Source: Antedon bifida (taxonomy: Eukaryota > Echinodermata > Crinoidea > Comatulida > Antedonidae). Taken from it: DNA of 64,000 nt. The stretch is from assembly GCA_963402885.1 (NCBI GenBank), contig OY727096.1:9247501-9311500 (forward strand). The letters are read 5' to 3'. This document shows positions 12,192 through 24,502 of the stretch, in pieces. The notes beneath the pieces are model-generated. The model did no database searches, was not told the origin of the DNA, and was given only the letters and a program-made list of their open reading frames with translations. The number at the start of each line of letters is the position of its first letter. Positions within the stretch are counted from its first letter, which is position 1. The position numbers and the translations under genes are program-made.

Positions 12192-12243
12192 ATGATCAAC
12201 AAACAAAAAGTGATATTGTTTGTATTGCTGATATCAATCAAAG
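12192..12243 (+). CDS. Gene A exon 1, signal peptide
   Basis: ATG followed by 16 codons, mostly hydrophobic, ending AAA G at a GTATGT donor. The ATG is the only one in frame, and copy C has a matching exon (MVDRHKTVILLIFLISIK) whose last codons ATATCAATCAAAG are identical. Confidence 0.8.
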
Positions 12244-15200
12244 GTATGTTTAGAAAATACGCCTATATACGCCGCAATAAAAATTATTATAATATTATTA
12301 TAGAGACTGGTGACATTGTCGAAAAAAAAATAGATTTGTCCACAAAATACGTGACATCGAGGCTGCTATTGCAAGTCTAGTTATGTGTTTTGTTTTACTT
12401 ATCGATGGATTAGTTTAACGCCATCAAGTTGACAATAAAAAAACAAACAAAAACAAGTATATGCCTATCTGTGTACAGTTTTCAGATAATGCGGCCTGCA
12501 TAATTTCTATTCAAATACGAATATTATTACTAAAATAACATAATTAAATAAACAAAACTACTACACATTTAGCAATTAGGCATGTCCTTGTTTTTATTTT
12601 CAGTTTTTCTTAATTTTTAAAAAATAATAAAACCTTAATACAGAACAGAAAGTTTAAAAAGGAACTGCACATCTTATTGTAGTCTATACTATTGACTTGA
12701 CACTTTTTAGATACTATGTTTTCATTTTACAGAATCACTAGCTGATTGTACAAAGAAAGATATACTCAGAGTGGGTACAGTATTAGATGGAATCAGTAAG
12801 GTGGTAATGATAAACCTAGACAATCCTATCAATTGTCCTGGATACATCAAGGCATGGAAGTGGATTCCATCTGTATCTGTGAATTTCACGGGGTTGGTGT
12901 GGCGGCCTACAGATACATTGCAGGAATATGAACTGATAGGCCGCACAATGCTACCGGCCGTCGATGAACTCAATCAAACGTATACAAATTCTCTTTCTCG
13001 TTCCGACTGGATTCCTGTAGAAGCTGGTGATGTGATTGGCTTTTATTTTGATCAGGCACTTTTGATTTATGAACCCAAAAATAATTCGGATAAACAAATA
13101 GTATATGCCAACAATATTGTTAAAGAAGATCTCAGAATTGGTTCCTTTCATAACGTATCAACATCTGCAGGTGGAAGAAGATATCCAATTATGACTATAT
13201 CTGAAGGTAATTGCATTATGCACTGATTAAGAAATGTACTAACATTAGCACAAACAGTCTACTAGTTTGATCGCGTTTGTATTATAATTTGTTTCTGGCA
13301 TTAATTATCATATATTTTATTCTAGAATTTATTGACCGTCGGTCAGTTGTTGAAAGAAAACACCAACGATCCAGCATAATGAAGAAAACTGAAATTGGTG
13401 TTACGTTACCCGGCCACATAATACACAGTTTCAAGAGCCCTGTAGTCCGATGCATTGTTTCCTGCCAGAAGGATCAGTTGTGCCAGTCAGTTTCTTACGA
13501 CACATTGCGCAGTGTATGTTATTTGAATTGCGCTAAACACGAAGATACAAACAATATCGAGGTAGTAGACGATGTAGTTTATTATGAGTTCATTGGTAAG
13601 GTAAGAATATAAAACATTCAATTTCACAGTTTGAAATTATATAACCAACAGCGCCTTGTTAATTTGTTTGTACGATAGTATTCATATAATCAAATGACAA
13701 TAATCAGGTATATTATAAATAAAATATTCTTCCTATTTAACTCATAAGCATTTATTTGCATACAGTATATCCTAACGGTGATATAATGTTTCTAATGCAT
13801 GTTCAGCTCAGTATATGGAAAAAACAACAGCATAGGCCTACGATGGTAGATTCGTATTTAGTCTATATCCTTTTTCTCTCGCTATGAGAAAGGCAAATTG
13901 TAAAAACAAATAATAATGATTGTTTTGTATTCGTGGAATTGAGATAATATTTCATTTGTTGAAAGATTACCTGTTTAACTTGGCCCCGTCGCTGATAAAC
14001 AGTTATTATTTATACTAACGCACTGAATACCATGGCCACAGTTAGATTAATCTGCCTATCACCATAGTGATGTTGCAAACATTTTGTATTTATACAATAA
14101 TCTATATAAATTTAATATTTGCTGTTTCCGCTTATTTGATTTAACAACTAATGTTTCCGTTACGACACACTGTACTTTTCACAGTATAGTAATGGTTTTT
14201 CTTTTCATCAAAATAAGATAATGTTATTTTGTTGTTGTAAAGGAATACTACGGAAATTGTAAAGACGAAACATATCACCATGGTCATTCTGGTTTGGATA
14301 CTCACGTGTGTTTCTGTGATAATGGAGATTGTAAATCAGGTAATGGTAAAAGTACCTTTTTTATGCATGAACTTCACTGTTTATTCAGAAGCGTAGACTG
14401 GTTGCTGCCGTGGTTGCTGTCTCTTGGTTAAGTTAATTGTTTTAACTTTGCCTAAGAACATTTGAAATATAGTGCTGCAAAGTCCCCAGAAATTAGAAAT
14501 TGAAGTATGAAACGAAATTAAAAGTCCACATTACCAACCCACCATGGCTAGAGCTACTAAGTCTTCATAAATTGCACTCATACTTTGAAAATGTCAGGAG
14601 TAGAAACTTAAATAAACTGAACTTCTCCGCACCCCTCGCACCCCAGCCTACACCTCCGCTATTCAGCCGATTCTCGGTACTGTATCTATTTCCAAAGTAT
14701 CATATGAATGTTTGATAATACAACATCCCATGTGTTTCACATGTATGTAGTAGTAACCTAACCCTTAAACTAACCTTACATGATACAGGCACCACATGTG
14801 ATATAAATGAGATGCTGTATTACCAAATATTCCTATGATATTTCGGAAATAGGTATTAAGTGGAGATACAATACAATAAAAGGCAGTTTAAGACTTTAAT
14901 GTAAGCCTAGATTAGAAAATGGCATATACATGCTCTAGGCTAGGTTGAATCATTAAGAAAAATGTTTACGCGGGCCAGTTTGCTCGTTGCCGGCATTCGG
15001 TTCACAAGAGTGTCATAGACGCGCTCGAGATAATTAAAATACCATAACCAAGAAATCATCATCATTCTGAAAACTCAGCGCAACTCAACTCAACATAACT
15101 CAACTGAACATTGACCGGAAAAAAGGTTTAATTGAAACCACATTTTTGTTGTAATACATTTGATGAATTTTGGGTGATGCAAAATAAATGATCACAAATT

Positions 15201-18200
15201 CAACCAAAAACCCCATTGGCTGGCAGCCAATTTGCTTTAAATTACTGTTTTTCAGGTAAATAATTTTTTTTCGGTTCAATTTTTGTTCAAAGTGGATAAC
15301 TATTAAGTGAAATTAAAATGGCATATTCAACAATAAAAATATTTAAAAAAATGTCAGGGGGACATACATCTTTAAATTAAATTTCAACATTTAGACGTTG
15401 TACTACTCGAGCTGTTTAACCGGTTTCTAGCAATTAAAAACATGTATTGTTATTGTTTTATTGTGTTTCAACATATTGACAATCACTTTGTAAATAGTTT
15501 AACCTAAATTACCTGACTAAACAGCAAACATGATTAAATTGGGTTGGTAAAACCTGTACCGAAAGTATGTACCAACTTTCTATAGCATAGCAAATTATAA
15601 AAGTATTGCGCGATTTACAGAATTTGCTCTTACGTAAATTTATGCAAATGTACTCTATAACCAGCGAAGAGTAAAATTGTAATTTCACTCTTTTATGGTA
15701 TAACATACAGAATAAAGAAACTTACTCGTTCATGCCAATTTTTTTTTATATTTAGAATGGAACATGATATTCAAGGGCATGTCTGGTACCGGAGTTTCCA
15801 TTTATGATTCATTTGTTGATGGAACTCAAACATCAGAATTGGACGCTGCCAAATCCTTTGATTCTCCAGAAAACTTCAGATTGAACAAAATTTTGGAAAA
15901 CTGGGCTTGTTCGAACATTATTGAGGTACGTAGCAGCCGATTCTGCAAACGCTGTTTGTATTTACTCTATATAGCGTCCTCTATAATATATGTATGTTAA
16001 ACGTACAGCATTTATGCAGACAGCATATCACTTGCTATAGTTATACATATACATACCTATTGACAGTGGCAGAATCGGGTCTAAGTAGCTACTATAGAAC
16101 ACATTACTTACTTTACTCTACTATTATACTATATAATGTTGTATTGTATAAATACAAGAGCGATCATTCATTTAGCCCTTAATCATCCTTTTATTCCTTC
16201 TCTGTTGTCATTAACGTATTTTTTAAAACTCTGTATTAGCTCTACTAAAAACATATCCAACAAACATCTTTAATCTACCTTTATCACTTTATTTTTTACG
16301 TGTGTTCTTAGTATATTTGTACATAATTATACTAGTCACTATTAACGAAATATAATGTACATATTAACAACCGCTAATAATGTATGTATGTATAGGTGAA
16401 GTTAACACTGTATTCCAAATGTTATGATGAGCTTATTCATTTGACATTCAACGGAACTACAACTACTAAAACATCTTGGTTTTCAATTAAACATCTTCTG
16501 GATTCACCTTGGGATGATTTAAAGCCTGGTGTACAGAATAATCACTTCAGCATAGCAGGTGAAAAGTAAGTATTATATCTGTGTTTTCTTTGGCAAAATG
16601 AAAATTATGGAATTATGTCTACTATAAAATTTAATATATCAAAGTAAAGCAAAAAAAATTGAAATAAAAATTATTTAAATTGGATCTACCAATTAGGTCA
16701 GCTGCTGTTGATTCTTTGTTTTAATGTACACAGCTCTCACAACATACAGAAATTAAAAGAGTAAAATTAATGTTTAAAGTACTTACTTTAATATGCACCA
16801 TCCACAATAATGTCAACATTTGCAAAGTAATTCCAAAACAAAGTAAAATCCCAGAAATATCCAATAGAAATAAAGTGTAAATAATAGCATAAACTGTAGA
16901 GCTAGAGCTGGTGAAAGAAAAATAATATCTGCTTATGCACTTGCACAGACCTGTACCCTTGCACAGGCAAACAACAACTAAACAGAACAAAAGAAATCAG
17001 GACAAAGGAAAACAAAGGAGAACAGCACACTGTGCACACTTGGCAAATAATATGTAAAGTAATATGTAAATGAGAATGCAACAGAATAAATGAATATTCA
17101 AGGAAGGAAACTTAATTAAACTTAGATCAAAAGAAACTAAAGTAATAATATAAATAACTACATGCAAACTGCAGTAACAATTATATAAAACAATTGAACA
17201 GTGATAATTGGTGAAATTGTGCTTAAAATCATTGAATTATATTTGCAAATAAATAAACAAAACTATATTAGAAGTTCTGGAATATTACATTAAAGATAAC
17301 ATTATATATTTATTTTAAATTACTACAGGTGGAAACGAGTGTTCTATGTTAATAAACATTACAATGGAGGATGCCCTGGTGATAAAGGATGGCTAGTTGT
17401 TATTGATACACCGATTACATGTGACTGGGAACAAAATATTCCCACCCCAGCATTCTTATTCAGCTCTTCTGACGAGGCAGAGACATGGCAGCATGGCTGT
17501 AAGTAAAATAAAGATGACATTGCTTTTTATTGAATTCTTAATATCAGTGTTTCACTTTACACCTCACTGGTTTCAAATAATCAAACAAATATTTGTGGTA
17601 TACTAAAAACAAGTTAAAAAATACAAGGATATTTCAAGACACTTCTTACTCTCAAATGTGAAAATGATTTCATCTGGTTTCAGTGTTTGTCTAGGTTACT
17701 AAGCCAAATTCATAAAAATAAACCAATATGAACTTAAGTCTGATAAGTTTCGTAGATAAACTCAGCTGCTCTTATAGTTGCCAGCCGTACGGTGATTCCG
17801 GTGGAGCACGTCGTCAATATGACAACACAGCAACTGTCAAAAGTCTGGAGAAGTAGATTAGTATTGGTCTATTGTTTTATGAATCTGCCTTACCTAGTAC
17901 AATACATATTACTCTTGTGTGCCATGGCTAATTCTAGTATTCATTTACTATCTATAATCAATGTAATATTATGGATCAAAACACTTGTATGCAACTCTCA
18001 GCGCCATAGGCCTACAACTGCTCTCATGTCCAAACATGCTTATTACAACAAATGATATCAATGGAATGATTGTTATCTCAATACTATACAAGTGACGGTT
18101 GTGTAAATTATGTGGTGGGCGAACCATTTCCATATTTTTATATAGTTCAGCAGCCATGATCAAATTGTCTATTTTTTTTTGTATTTTCAGCTGTGAATAA

Positions 18201-18240
18201 GGAAGCTTACATTATGACTGTGCATGTGAAGTATGGCTAA
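12192..18240 (+). CDS. Gene A: secreted multi-domain protein with PAN/apple domain, intact copy
   Basis: Exons: 12192-12243, 12733-13206, 13326-13600, 14243-14339, 15756-15925, 16396-16565, 17329-17498, 18191-18240. All introns are GT-AG, phases agree, and the total is 1458 nt (485 residues). Residues 1-17 (MINKQKVILFVLLISIK) are a signal peptide. Residues 18-176 form a one-exon, probably beta-rich domain with PINCPGYIKAWKW and SDWIPVEAGDVIGFYF and several N-glycosylation sequons. Residues 177-267 are a PAN/apple domain (SPVVRCIVSCQKDQLCQS, then CYLNC). Residues 268-300 are a short Cys motif ending CFCDNGDC. Residues 301-485 are a C-terminal domain with KTSWFSIKHLLDSPW and GDKGWLVVID and three Cys. 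That last domain reminds me of secreted or skeletal-matrix proteins of corals, lancelets and echinoderms, but this is unverified. Relative to B and C the PAN domain lacks one Ser codon. The role is unknown; an extracellular matrix or recognition function is inferred from architecture only. Confidence 0.85.
12733..13206 (+). CDS. Gene A exon 2, N-terminal beta-rich domain
   Basis: One 474-base phase 1-1 exon encodes a complete module, as expected of a shuffled extracellular domain. It starts just after the signal peptide with ADC. Conserved points across the three copies are NCPGYIKAWKWIPSVSV, TGLVWRPTDT, LPAVDEL, SDWIPVEAGDVIGFYF and VKEDLRIGSF. Proteins with a similar C-P-G-x-I-x-x-W and IPVxAGDVIG pattern occur in marine invertebrates; I know no assigned function. 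Confidence 0.85.
13326..13600 (+). CDS. Gene A exon 3, PAN/apple domain
   Basis: A 91-codon module with the Cys pattern of PAN/apple domains (C-x3-C-x5-C, then S-V-S-Y-D and C-x3-C). PAN domains mediate protein or carbohydrate binding in many extracellular proteins. The exon ends at a doubled GTAAGGTAAG donor; using the second gives phase 0 and joins correctly to exon 4. Confidence 0.8.
14440..14580 (+). repeat. Single copy of a unit that is tripled in copy B intron 4
   Basis: The unit (GCCTAAGAACATTTGAAAT, GCTGCAAAGTCCCCAGAAATT, then ACCATGGCTAGAGC) lies once in intron 4 of A and once in C near 57945-58060. In B it is expanded to about three tandem copies at 35018-35290. Confidence 0.6.
15756..17498 (+). 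CDS. Gene A exons 5-7, C-terminal domain
   Basis: Three consecutive exons (15756-15925, 16396-16565, 17329-17498) are each exactly 170 bases, in three different phases. They encode one continuous region starting WNMIFKGMSGTGVSIYDSF and including the WLVV motif and paired Cys (GGC and TCDW). The donor of exon 7 reads TGTAAGTAA in frame, so retention of the last intron would add only two residues (Cys-Lys) and a stop at 17504-17506. Confidence 0.8.
18191..18240 (+). CDS. Gene A exon 8, terminal exon
   Basis: After a TTTTCAG acceptor, 15 codons (ending VHVKYG) and TAA complete the protein. No counterpart was found in copy B, and none lies within the window for copy C. The stop is followed by AT-rich presumed 3' UTR. 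Confidence 0.7.
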
Positions 18241-19189
18241 TAATATTTACTCTTAGAATGTCTCATCATCATGCAATTACAGAAGCACGAGACCCACGTT
18301 TGCTGACTTCTACTGATGTACTATTATCACATTGAACTTTTAGCACTGATAATTTTTGAGAAGAAATTAAAAACTGTTTATATAACTGCATTATCACGTT
18401 TATTAACAAAAACAATATACTTTTAATGAGTAAAGTTGATTAACAGTTCTTTTAAAAAAAAAGCATTGTTTTTGTATTTATTTCACCTGACTGTAAAATC
18501 ATGGAAAAATATGTTATAAATAAATAACAGTGTTTTGATAGTCGTATGTACTCAATAGCAGATGAATATTATGTTAGATATGAGCTATTGTAATGACCAT
18601 CATTACAACTTCACATTGTTAACAATATATCAGAAAATAAAGGTGAAACGTACAACTGCAAGGTGAAGCAATTCCGGCCACTTTTGTACAGTGGATATGA
18701 ATGTAATCTACTAAACATTTTCTCATACTGTTAGTATGCAAAATATCTTTCCTGAGATATGTAGATTTCATGTTTATAATTGTATCTAGTTTTGTATTAT
18801 CACCATTTAATGTTAAAATATATATAACTGTATATACAGTATTATAACTTGTCTCAATACAATTTGAATTGCTAAATTATTTAGGCTTTTTAAAATAAAA
18901 ACGTATTTTACATTTTAAATATAATACGATACGGTGCATGACACGACTATTTGTTTTATGTCGACTTCAAAATATCTACCCCAAACTAGTCACTACACCG
19001 GACATGATAGAGAAGAGGTCAGAATATGCAGGGAAAGGTGATTGTTTAACAAATTAATATTAAACTATTATATTATTATTGTCATAATTATTATTTAAAA
19101 AAGAATAAAACTTATATTCTACACTTACAAACTTAGTAGTTGTCGTCTGTTGTACAGAAATGAACGATTTGATAACGACTATCAATACA

Positions 19190-19640
19190 ATCACGATCAC
19201 GGCGACCACACTGACTACCACGAAGACAACCAAGACCACAAAGACAACCTCAACCATGACCACCACTACCTCCACCACCATCATCATCAACACCATCACA
19301 AAGACCACCATCGGCACCACAAACACTATCACCACAAACATCATCACCACCACAACTACAACAAATAATATTCCTACCATCATCATCAACACCACAAACA
19401 CTATCACCACCACCATCATCACCACCACAAACACTATCACCACAAACATCATCACCACCACAAACACTATCACCATCATCACCATCACCACAAACACTAT
19501 CACCACAAACATCATCACCACCACAAACACTATCACCACCATCATCACCACTACAAATAATATCACCACCACCATCATCACCACCACAAACACTATCACC
19601 ACCACCATCATGAATACCACAAATACTATTATAACCACGC
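19190..19640. repeat. CAC/CAT-rich 33-bp minisatellite downstream of gene A
   Basis: Built from variants of CACCATCATCACCACCACAA followed by ACACTAT, 11 triplets per unit. Because the unit is a multiple of three and has no stops, several frames stay open on both strands (His-rich, Thr-rich, Val-rich, Gly/Asp/Cys-rich). The paralogous array at 40173-40610 is more regular. Confidence 0.85.
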
Positions 19641-20231
19641 ATCAAGGTTTCTCGAAATATTTTCCATATCTGTAATTATCCAATCAGTCTATAAACAATG
19701 TTAATGGTCAAAAGTAATTGTTTTGTGACTGTGAATTACCGCAGTGTAAGGAAGTAATCTAACGTACCGCTGCTAATATTTATTCGCTGGGAAATAGTCG
19801 GGTTTTTTATCATTATGTTACGCTAATAAAAATGTGTTATAACATCGCATTTAATTGAATAACTCAATTTTAATATCGAAGCTGAACGAAATAAAAAACC
19901 TAATAAAACTACGGAATGCACTATTGCTAACTTAAAAAAAATATTGCTAGACAATTATTAATGCGCATGTTCAGAACATTATCAGTTTGCAAATGAAGGG
20001 TCGATGAAAAAATAAAGAATCATTGTCATTGTCATTGTCAGTGTACGGAAATTAATCTAGCCGTGTGATGGTATTGTACTTTATACTAAAGTATAAAAAA
20101 AAAAAAGAAAGTATTAATAAAATAAGAAAGGGGAACAAAATTATATAAGAAACTCAGGGGGACTTGAATTTGTTATGATTACCTCTTTTTTTTTGAAAGA
20201 AGAAATGAATGTTAAGTTGAATTGAATTGAA

Positions 20232-20990
20232 TTGAACTCAGTGTATACATCAAACTCTTATGAAATGAAACTACTAGACTTCTGTAAAAATTTTAAAATG
20301 CGAATTCTAAATAGTAGGGTTGGAAATGACAATGGAATCGGATTCTTCACGTTTCTAGGTCATCAAGGCAAAAGTGTAAACGATTATGTAATTGCAAGTA
20401 AAATTTATTTAAACACTTTAATATTAGCAATAGATGTGAATCAGACCACCTTCCAATATAATTCAGCTTTAAACATGATCTAAAAACTAATATAGTAAAT
20501 ACAACAGGCAAAATATGCCAAACATGTCTTAAATATATCTGGGATGAGAAGATAACACTAGACGATGATTCCATTAAGTAAGTAAGAGTAAAGGAATTGA
20601 TAAACAAATAAATGATGTAATTAAAAGTTCAGAAACAGACGACAGTAATACTCTAATAAACAAAATTACTGAAATAATATACAGTCAGGAAAAATTAAAA
20701 CAAATAGAAATATATACACGGATACAAAACATAATAATCAATGGTTTGATAACGAATGTAAAAGGTTACGTACACACGACAGGCATTTAAAACGTTTAGA
20801 CAATTTAGAGAAGATGCAAAGTTCCAAATATATGCCGAACATAGAAAAACATATAAAGAATTACTTAGAAAAAAGAAACGACAGTTCGAAAAACAAAAAG
20901 AAAATATTGTTATATACAACATACATAAAAATGAAAAGGAATTTTGGAAAATATTTAAAGAAAAAAAAGAAATAGATGCAAATAAAATAA
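20232..20990 (+). pseudogene. LINE ORF2 remnant: endonuclease C-terminus and linker
   Basis: The sequence around FFTFLGHQGKSVNDYVIAS, followed after a frameshift by ESDHLPI, matches the last strands of an APE-type endonuclease (the SDH motif binds catalytic metal in the family). A stop follows the SDH motif. The Lys-rich linker (KELLRKKKRQFEKQK, then FWKIFKEKK) continues to the point where the foldback element enters at 21010. Confidence 0.65.
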
Positions 20991-21009
20991 CATGCAAACA
21001 GTGGATAAA

Positions 21010-22609
21010 TTCAAGTAAATTTTCTTTTGGATGATCCAAAGTCAAATAAAAATCGTAAAGCTTACGTTTTTTACTCTAGCTTTCGCTGGTCAACGACGCA
21101 GCTTAATCATGAGTGAGTCTCTGTGACTTGGACTTGTTACCATTAGATCTCGTATATGGTATAGCGCCATCTATAGATCGTTCAGGATTTCCCAAATGGG
21201 ATTGTCGGGGCCTCCTCTTTAGTAAGTTGTACAATTTTGGGAGTTCCAAACCGCCGTCGTCTCTGTTCATAGTGTTACCATGTTTTCTTATTTTTTATTG
21301 ATTCTTTTATTTTCCTGTCTTTCCATGAAGATTCTGTGCCTAGTATTTTTACGTTCCAATTTGGTAAGTGAGTGTGAGTGGTCATGTGATCGGCGATGGC
21401 TGAGTTGTGAACAATTTCTGAAGCTGAATTTCTGCCTGAATGTGTTAGGATCCCTGTACAATGTGAAGTGACATCTGCTTTGTGTTCTTTTATCCTTGTG
21501 GATAAGGTTCTAGCTGTTTCTCCTATATATGCTTTTTCGCAGTTGTTGCAATTTACTTGGTATATTACACCAGATTTGTCATCATTTTTTTATTTTGTCT
21601 TTTGGGTGAACTAAAAGATTTCTTAATTTGTTTTGTGGAGTAAAATAAGTGTTGACATTGTAACTAGATAAGCAGCGTCTAATTCTTTCTGATATTCTTG
21701 GTATCCCTATGTTTCCTTTGTTTTTGTTGGTTGTATCTTTTTTTTTTGCTTGACATTTTGTTTTCCTTTCTCCGATCGTTTTTTGGATTATCTTGTCCAT
21801 GGACCAATTGGGGTACTCGCACCCAACGAGCGCGTGTTTAATCGTTTTCGAAATCTTTCAGTTCACCCAAAAGACATCCGTTCACGGATTTTAGAAAGTC
21901 ACGTGGTGTGCACGCCGGCCATGTTTGTGTCCAACTATGCCTATGTAGCGTATGGAGTCGAGTCATTTGCTTAAAAATTGTATAACATTCACAAGGCTTT
22001 AATTATCGAATTTAATATCAAAACAATCAATTTGATTAAAGGTTTTTGTTAAAATAATAAAAAAATTATAAAGTTACTGCGAACATGATTTAAAACAACA
22101 AAAATAGCAATTTCGGAACGGCTCTGGTTGTGCGCTCCATGCACGCTCTACGCGTGCGCGTTTAGTTTGTACAGCGATTCTCTATAGTAATGCATTGTTT
22201 TTACATTTTGTTGTTTAAAATCATGTTCGCAGTAACTTTATGATTTCGTTATTATCTTAACAAAAACCTTTAAACAAATTGATTGTTTTGATATTAAATT
22301 CGATATTTAAAGCCTTGTGAATGTTATACAATTTTTAAGCAAATGACTCGACTCCATACGCTACATAGGCATAGTTGGACACAAACATGGCCGGTGTGCA
22401 CACCACGTGACTTTCTAAAATCCGTGAACGCAAAGTCGTAACTCTCTCTCTATATATGGCTCTGTACGAGATCTAATGGTAACAAGTCCAAGTCACAGAG
22501 ACTCACTCATGATTAAGCTGCGTCGTTGACCAGCGAAAGCTAGAGTAAAAAACGTAAGTTTTACGATTTTTATTTGACTTTGGATCATCCAAAAGAAAAT
22601 TTACTTGAA
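21010..22609. mobile_element. 1.6-kb composite foldback with Penelope-like fragments, nested in the LINE
   Basis: Ends 21010-21155 and 22470-22609 are inverted copies (TTCAAGTAAATTTTCTTTTG inward through GGATGATCCAAAGTC and CTTTCGCTGGTCAACGACG). A second, inner inverted pair lies at about 21890-22107 and 22200-22432. Between the left outer and left inner arms is a minus-strand Penelope-like 3' coding segment. The nested-arm layout suits the inverted, LTR-like arrangements known for Penelope-like elements, but a DNA-type foldback that captured the fragment is possible. Confidence 0.65.
21165..21800 (-). pseudogene. Penelope-like element fragment: RT thumb and GIY-YIG endonuclease
   Basis: Minus strand from 21800: an RT thumb/linker region with RISERIRRCLSSYNV and LRNLLVHPKDK, then, after a one-base frameshift near 21582, a GIY-YIG endonuclease beginning GVIYQVNCNNCEKAYIGET. 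The C-x2-C and the downstream DHMTTHTH fit the zinc-binding variant found in Penelope-like elements. A shifted tail with ESSWKDRKIKES and then an RDDGGLELP-like sequence follows. The fragment lacks most of the RT and cannot be active. Confidence 0.75.
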
Positions 22610-22699
22610 TACTATATAGTGATCCAGATGAACCTTTTTACTAGTGGATAAATTACTTCCAAACAATATTCAAGCAACAACAAATTGAATATACAAAAC

Positions 22700-23620
22700 A
22701 TTCAATAGAATAGTTAAAAGTAGTACATTTCCAAGAAGTTGGTTACAGGGGATAGTAGTCCCAATACATAAAGACAAGGACCGGAAAAATCCATCAAACT
22801 ATCGCCCAATTACCCTATTATCCATTTTTAGTAAAGTTTTTGTTAAAATATTAGAAAGCAGAATAAGAGAATGGGTAGAAATAAAACAAATTATATCAGA
22901 GGAACAGGCGGGCTTTAGGAAAAATTATAGTACGATTGATAATGCTTTTATACTTCAAATTATAATCAATAAGCATAGCAAAAAAAAGGGGAAAACTCTG
23001 TAGTGTGTTTGTAGATTTTAAGCAAGCTTTTGATCGTTTGGATAGATCGATTTTATTTTGTAAATTAGACAAGTTAAACCTTCCTGTAAACTTAGTTGAA
23101 CTCTTGATATCTATGTACACGAACACTGAAATAAAAATTAAAACGCTGCATGGTTTAACAGATGCAATAGAATGTAATATAGGATTAAAGCAAGGATGTC
23201 TTCCCTCTCCTTCTTTTCACTCTTTTTTTATATGATTTTAAAGACACTTTACTGAAAGAAAATAATCACTACTGTTTAATTGATAACACTGTAAGTTCAC
23301 ACTTATTATTTGCAGATGATCTAGTTTTGTTTTCTTATTCTAAAGTTGGTCTACAAAAGCAAATAAATTGTCTTGTAAAATATTGCAATGTGAATAAGTT
23401 AGAAATAAATAAGTTAAAAACTAAAGCTATGGTGTTCCGAAATGGTGGAACTACAGGAGGGGATGAAAAATGGTACATAAATGATGTCAATATAGAAATA
23501 GTAAAAGAATATAAAAATGTAGGTTTTTATTTTAACAATAAGGGGGATTGGAACACGATAAAAGTCAAACAGGCGGAAAAGGGAAAAAGAGTTATGTGAA
23601 ATGTGAAATGTTAAATTTGG
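22700..23620 (+). pseudogene. LINE ORF2 remnant: reverse transcriptase
   Basis: In order on the plus strand: SNYRPITLLSIFSKVFVKIL, EEQAGFRKNYSTIDNAF, FVDFKQAFDRLD, GLKQGCLPSP (degraded), LLFADDLVLFS (the catalytic F-A-D-D box) and a thumb region. At least two frameshifts or stops lie near 23000 and 23235. The family is a non-LTR reverse transcriptase; the clade cannot be set by eye. Confidence 0.8.
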
Positions 23621-23881
23621 GATTTTCGTCTGCAAAAATACAGTCTGAGCTTTTTGATAGACAAGTCGTTTCAATACTACTATATATACGGTAGTGAACT
23701 TTTGGAGGGGGCGGGGAAATGAATGTAAATGTATTGAAAATGTACTCGTAAAACACTATAAAGTGTTCTGAACGTCCCACAGTCATGCCCAAACGAAGAT
23801 GCGCGTAATGAACTAGATAGAATTCCGATTAATTACTATCAAATATTGAGAATGATCAAGTATTAGATAAAAATCAATAAA

Positions 23882-24502
23882 ATGGAAAATAATAATTTAC
23901 CAAATATATGCTACCAAACTCAAAAATCGTGGGCGGAAAATGGCAAAAACTGTTGGGCGTTCGAAATAAAACATGTTCTGGATAATTTCGGCTGTGGTTA
24001 TATGTGGAATAGTTTAATCAATGAAAACATTTTACCTATTATCTCACAAAGAATTAGGGATGTTGCATTGCAGAAATCAACTGAAAAAATTGATAATAAT
24101 ACACGTCACAATTTTTATAAAAATATTAAGTCTGACAATTTTTACGAACCTTATGTTTATGATTTAAGTTTTAAGTATAGAACACTAATATCACGCTTTA
24201 GATTATCGTTCCATAATCTGTTGATTGAAAAGAGGCGACATTTAAAAATTAACAGAGAGTCTAGAATATGTATGTTTTGTGATCAATTAAGTTTAGAAGA
24301 TGAAAAACATTTTCTTTTTTACTGTCCTTTTTATAAAAACATTAGGAAAAAATATGTGCCTTATTTAAATGTATACATGTTAAAAAATGTGTTTGTAAAC
24401 AATGAAACCCAAAAAATTAAGTCTTTTGCAACCTATTTATGTAAAGCTTATGAAAAGAGAAAAACCTGTATGTCCGAAAATAATATAGATTATAATATGT
24501 GA
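23882..24502 (+). pseudogene. LINE ORF2 remnant: C-terminal domain with zinc knuckle
   Basis: A 206-codon open frame ends with CMFCDQLSLEDEKHFLFYC, the CCHC-type motif found at the end of many LINE ORF2 proteins. It is one frameshift away from the RT block upstream and is followed within 60 bases by the element's 3' tail. It is probably the longest surviving frame of the insertion rather than an independent gene. Confidence 0.75.

Noticed and set aside
19160..19675. Long Thr-rich and His-rich plus-strand frames and Val-rich minus-strand frame
   Set aside because: All lie inside a 33-base minisatellite whose unit has no stops; no splice sites, leader or conserved domain.
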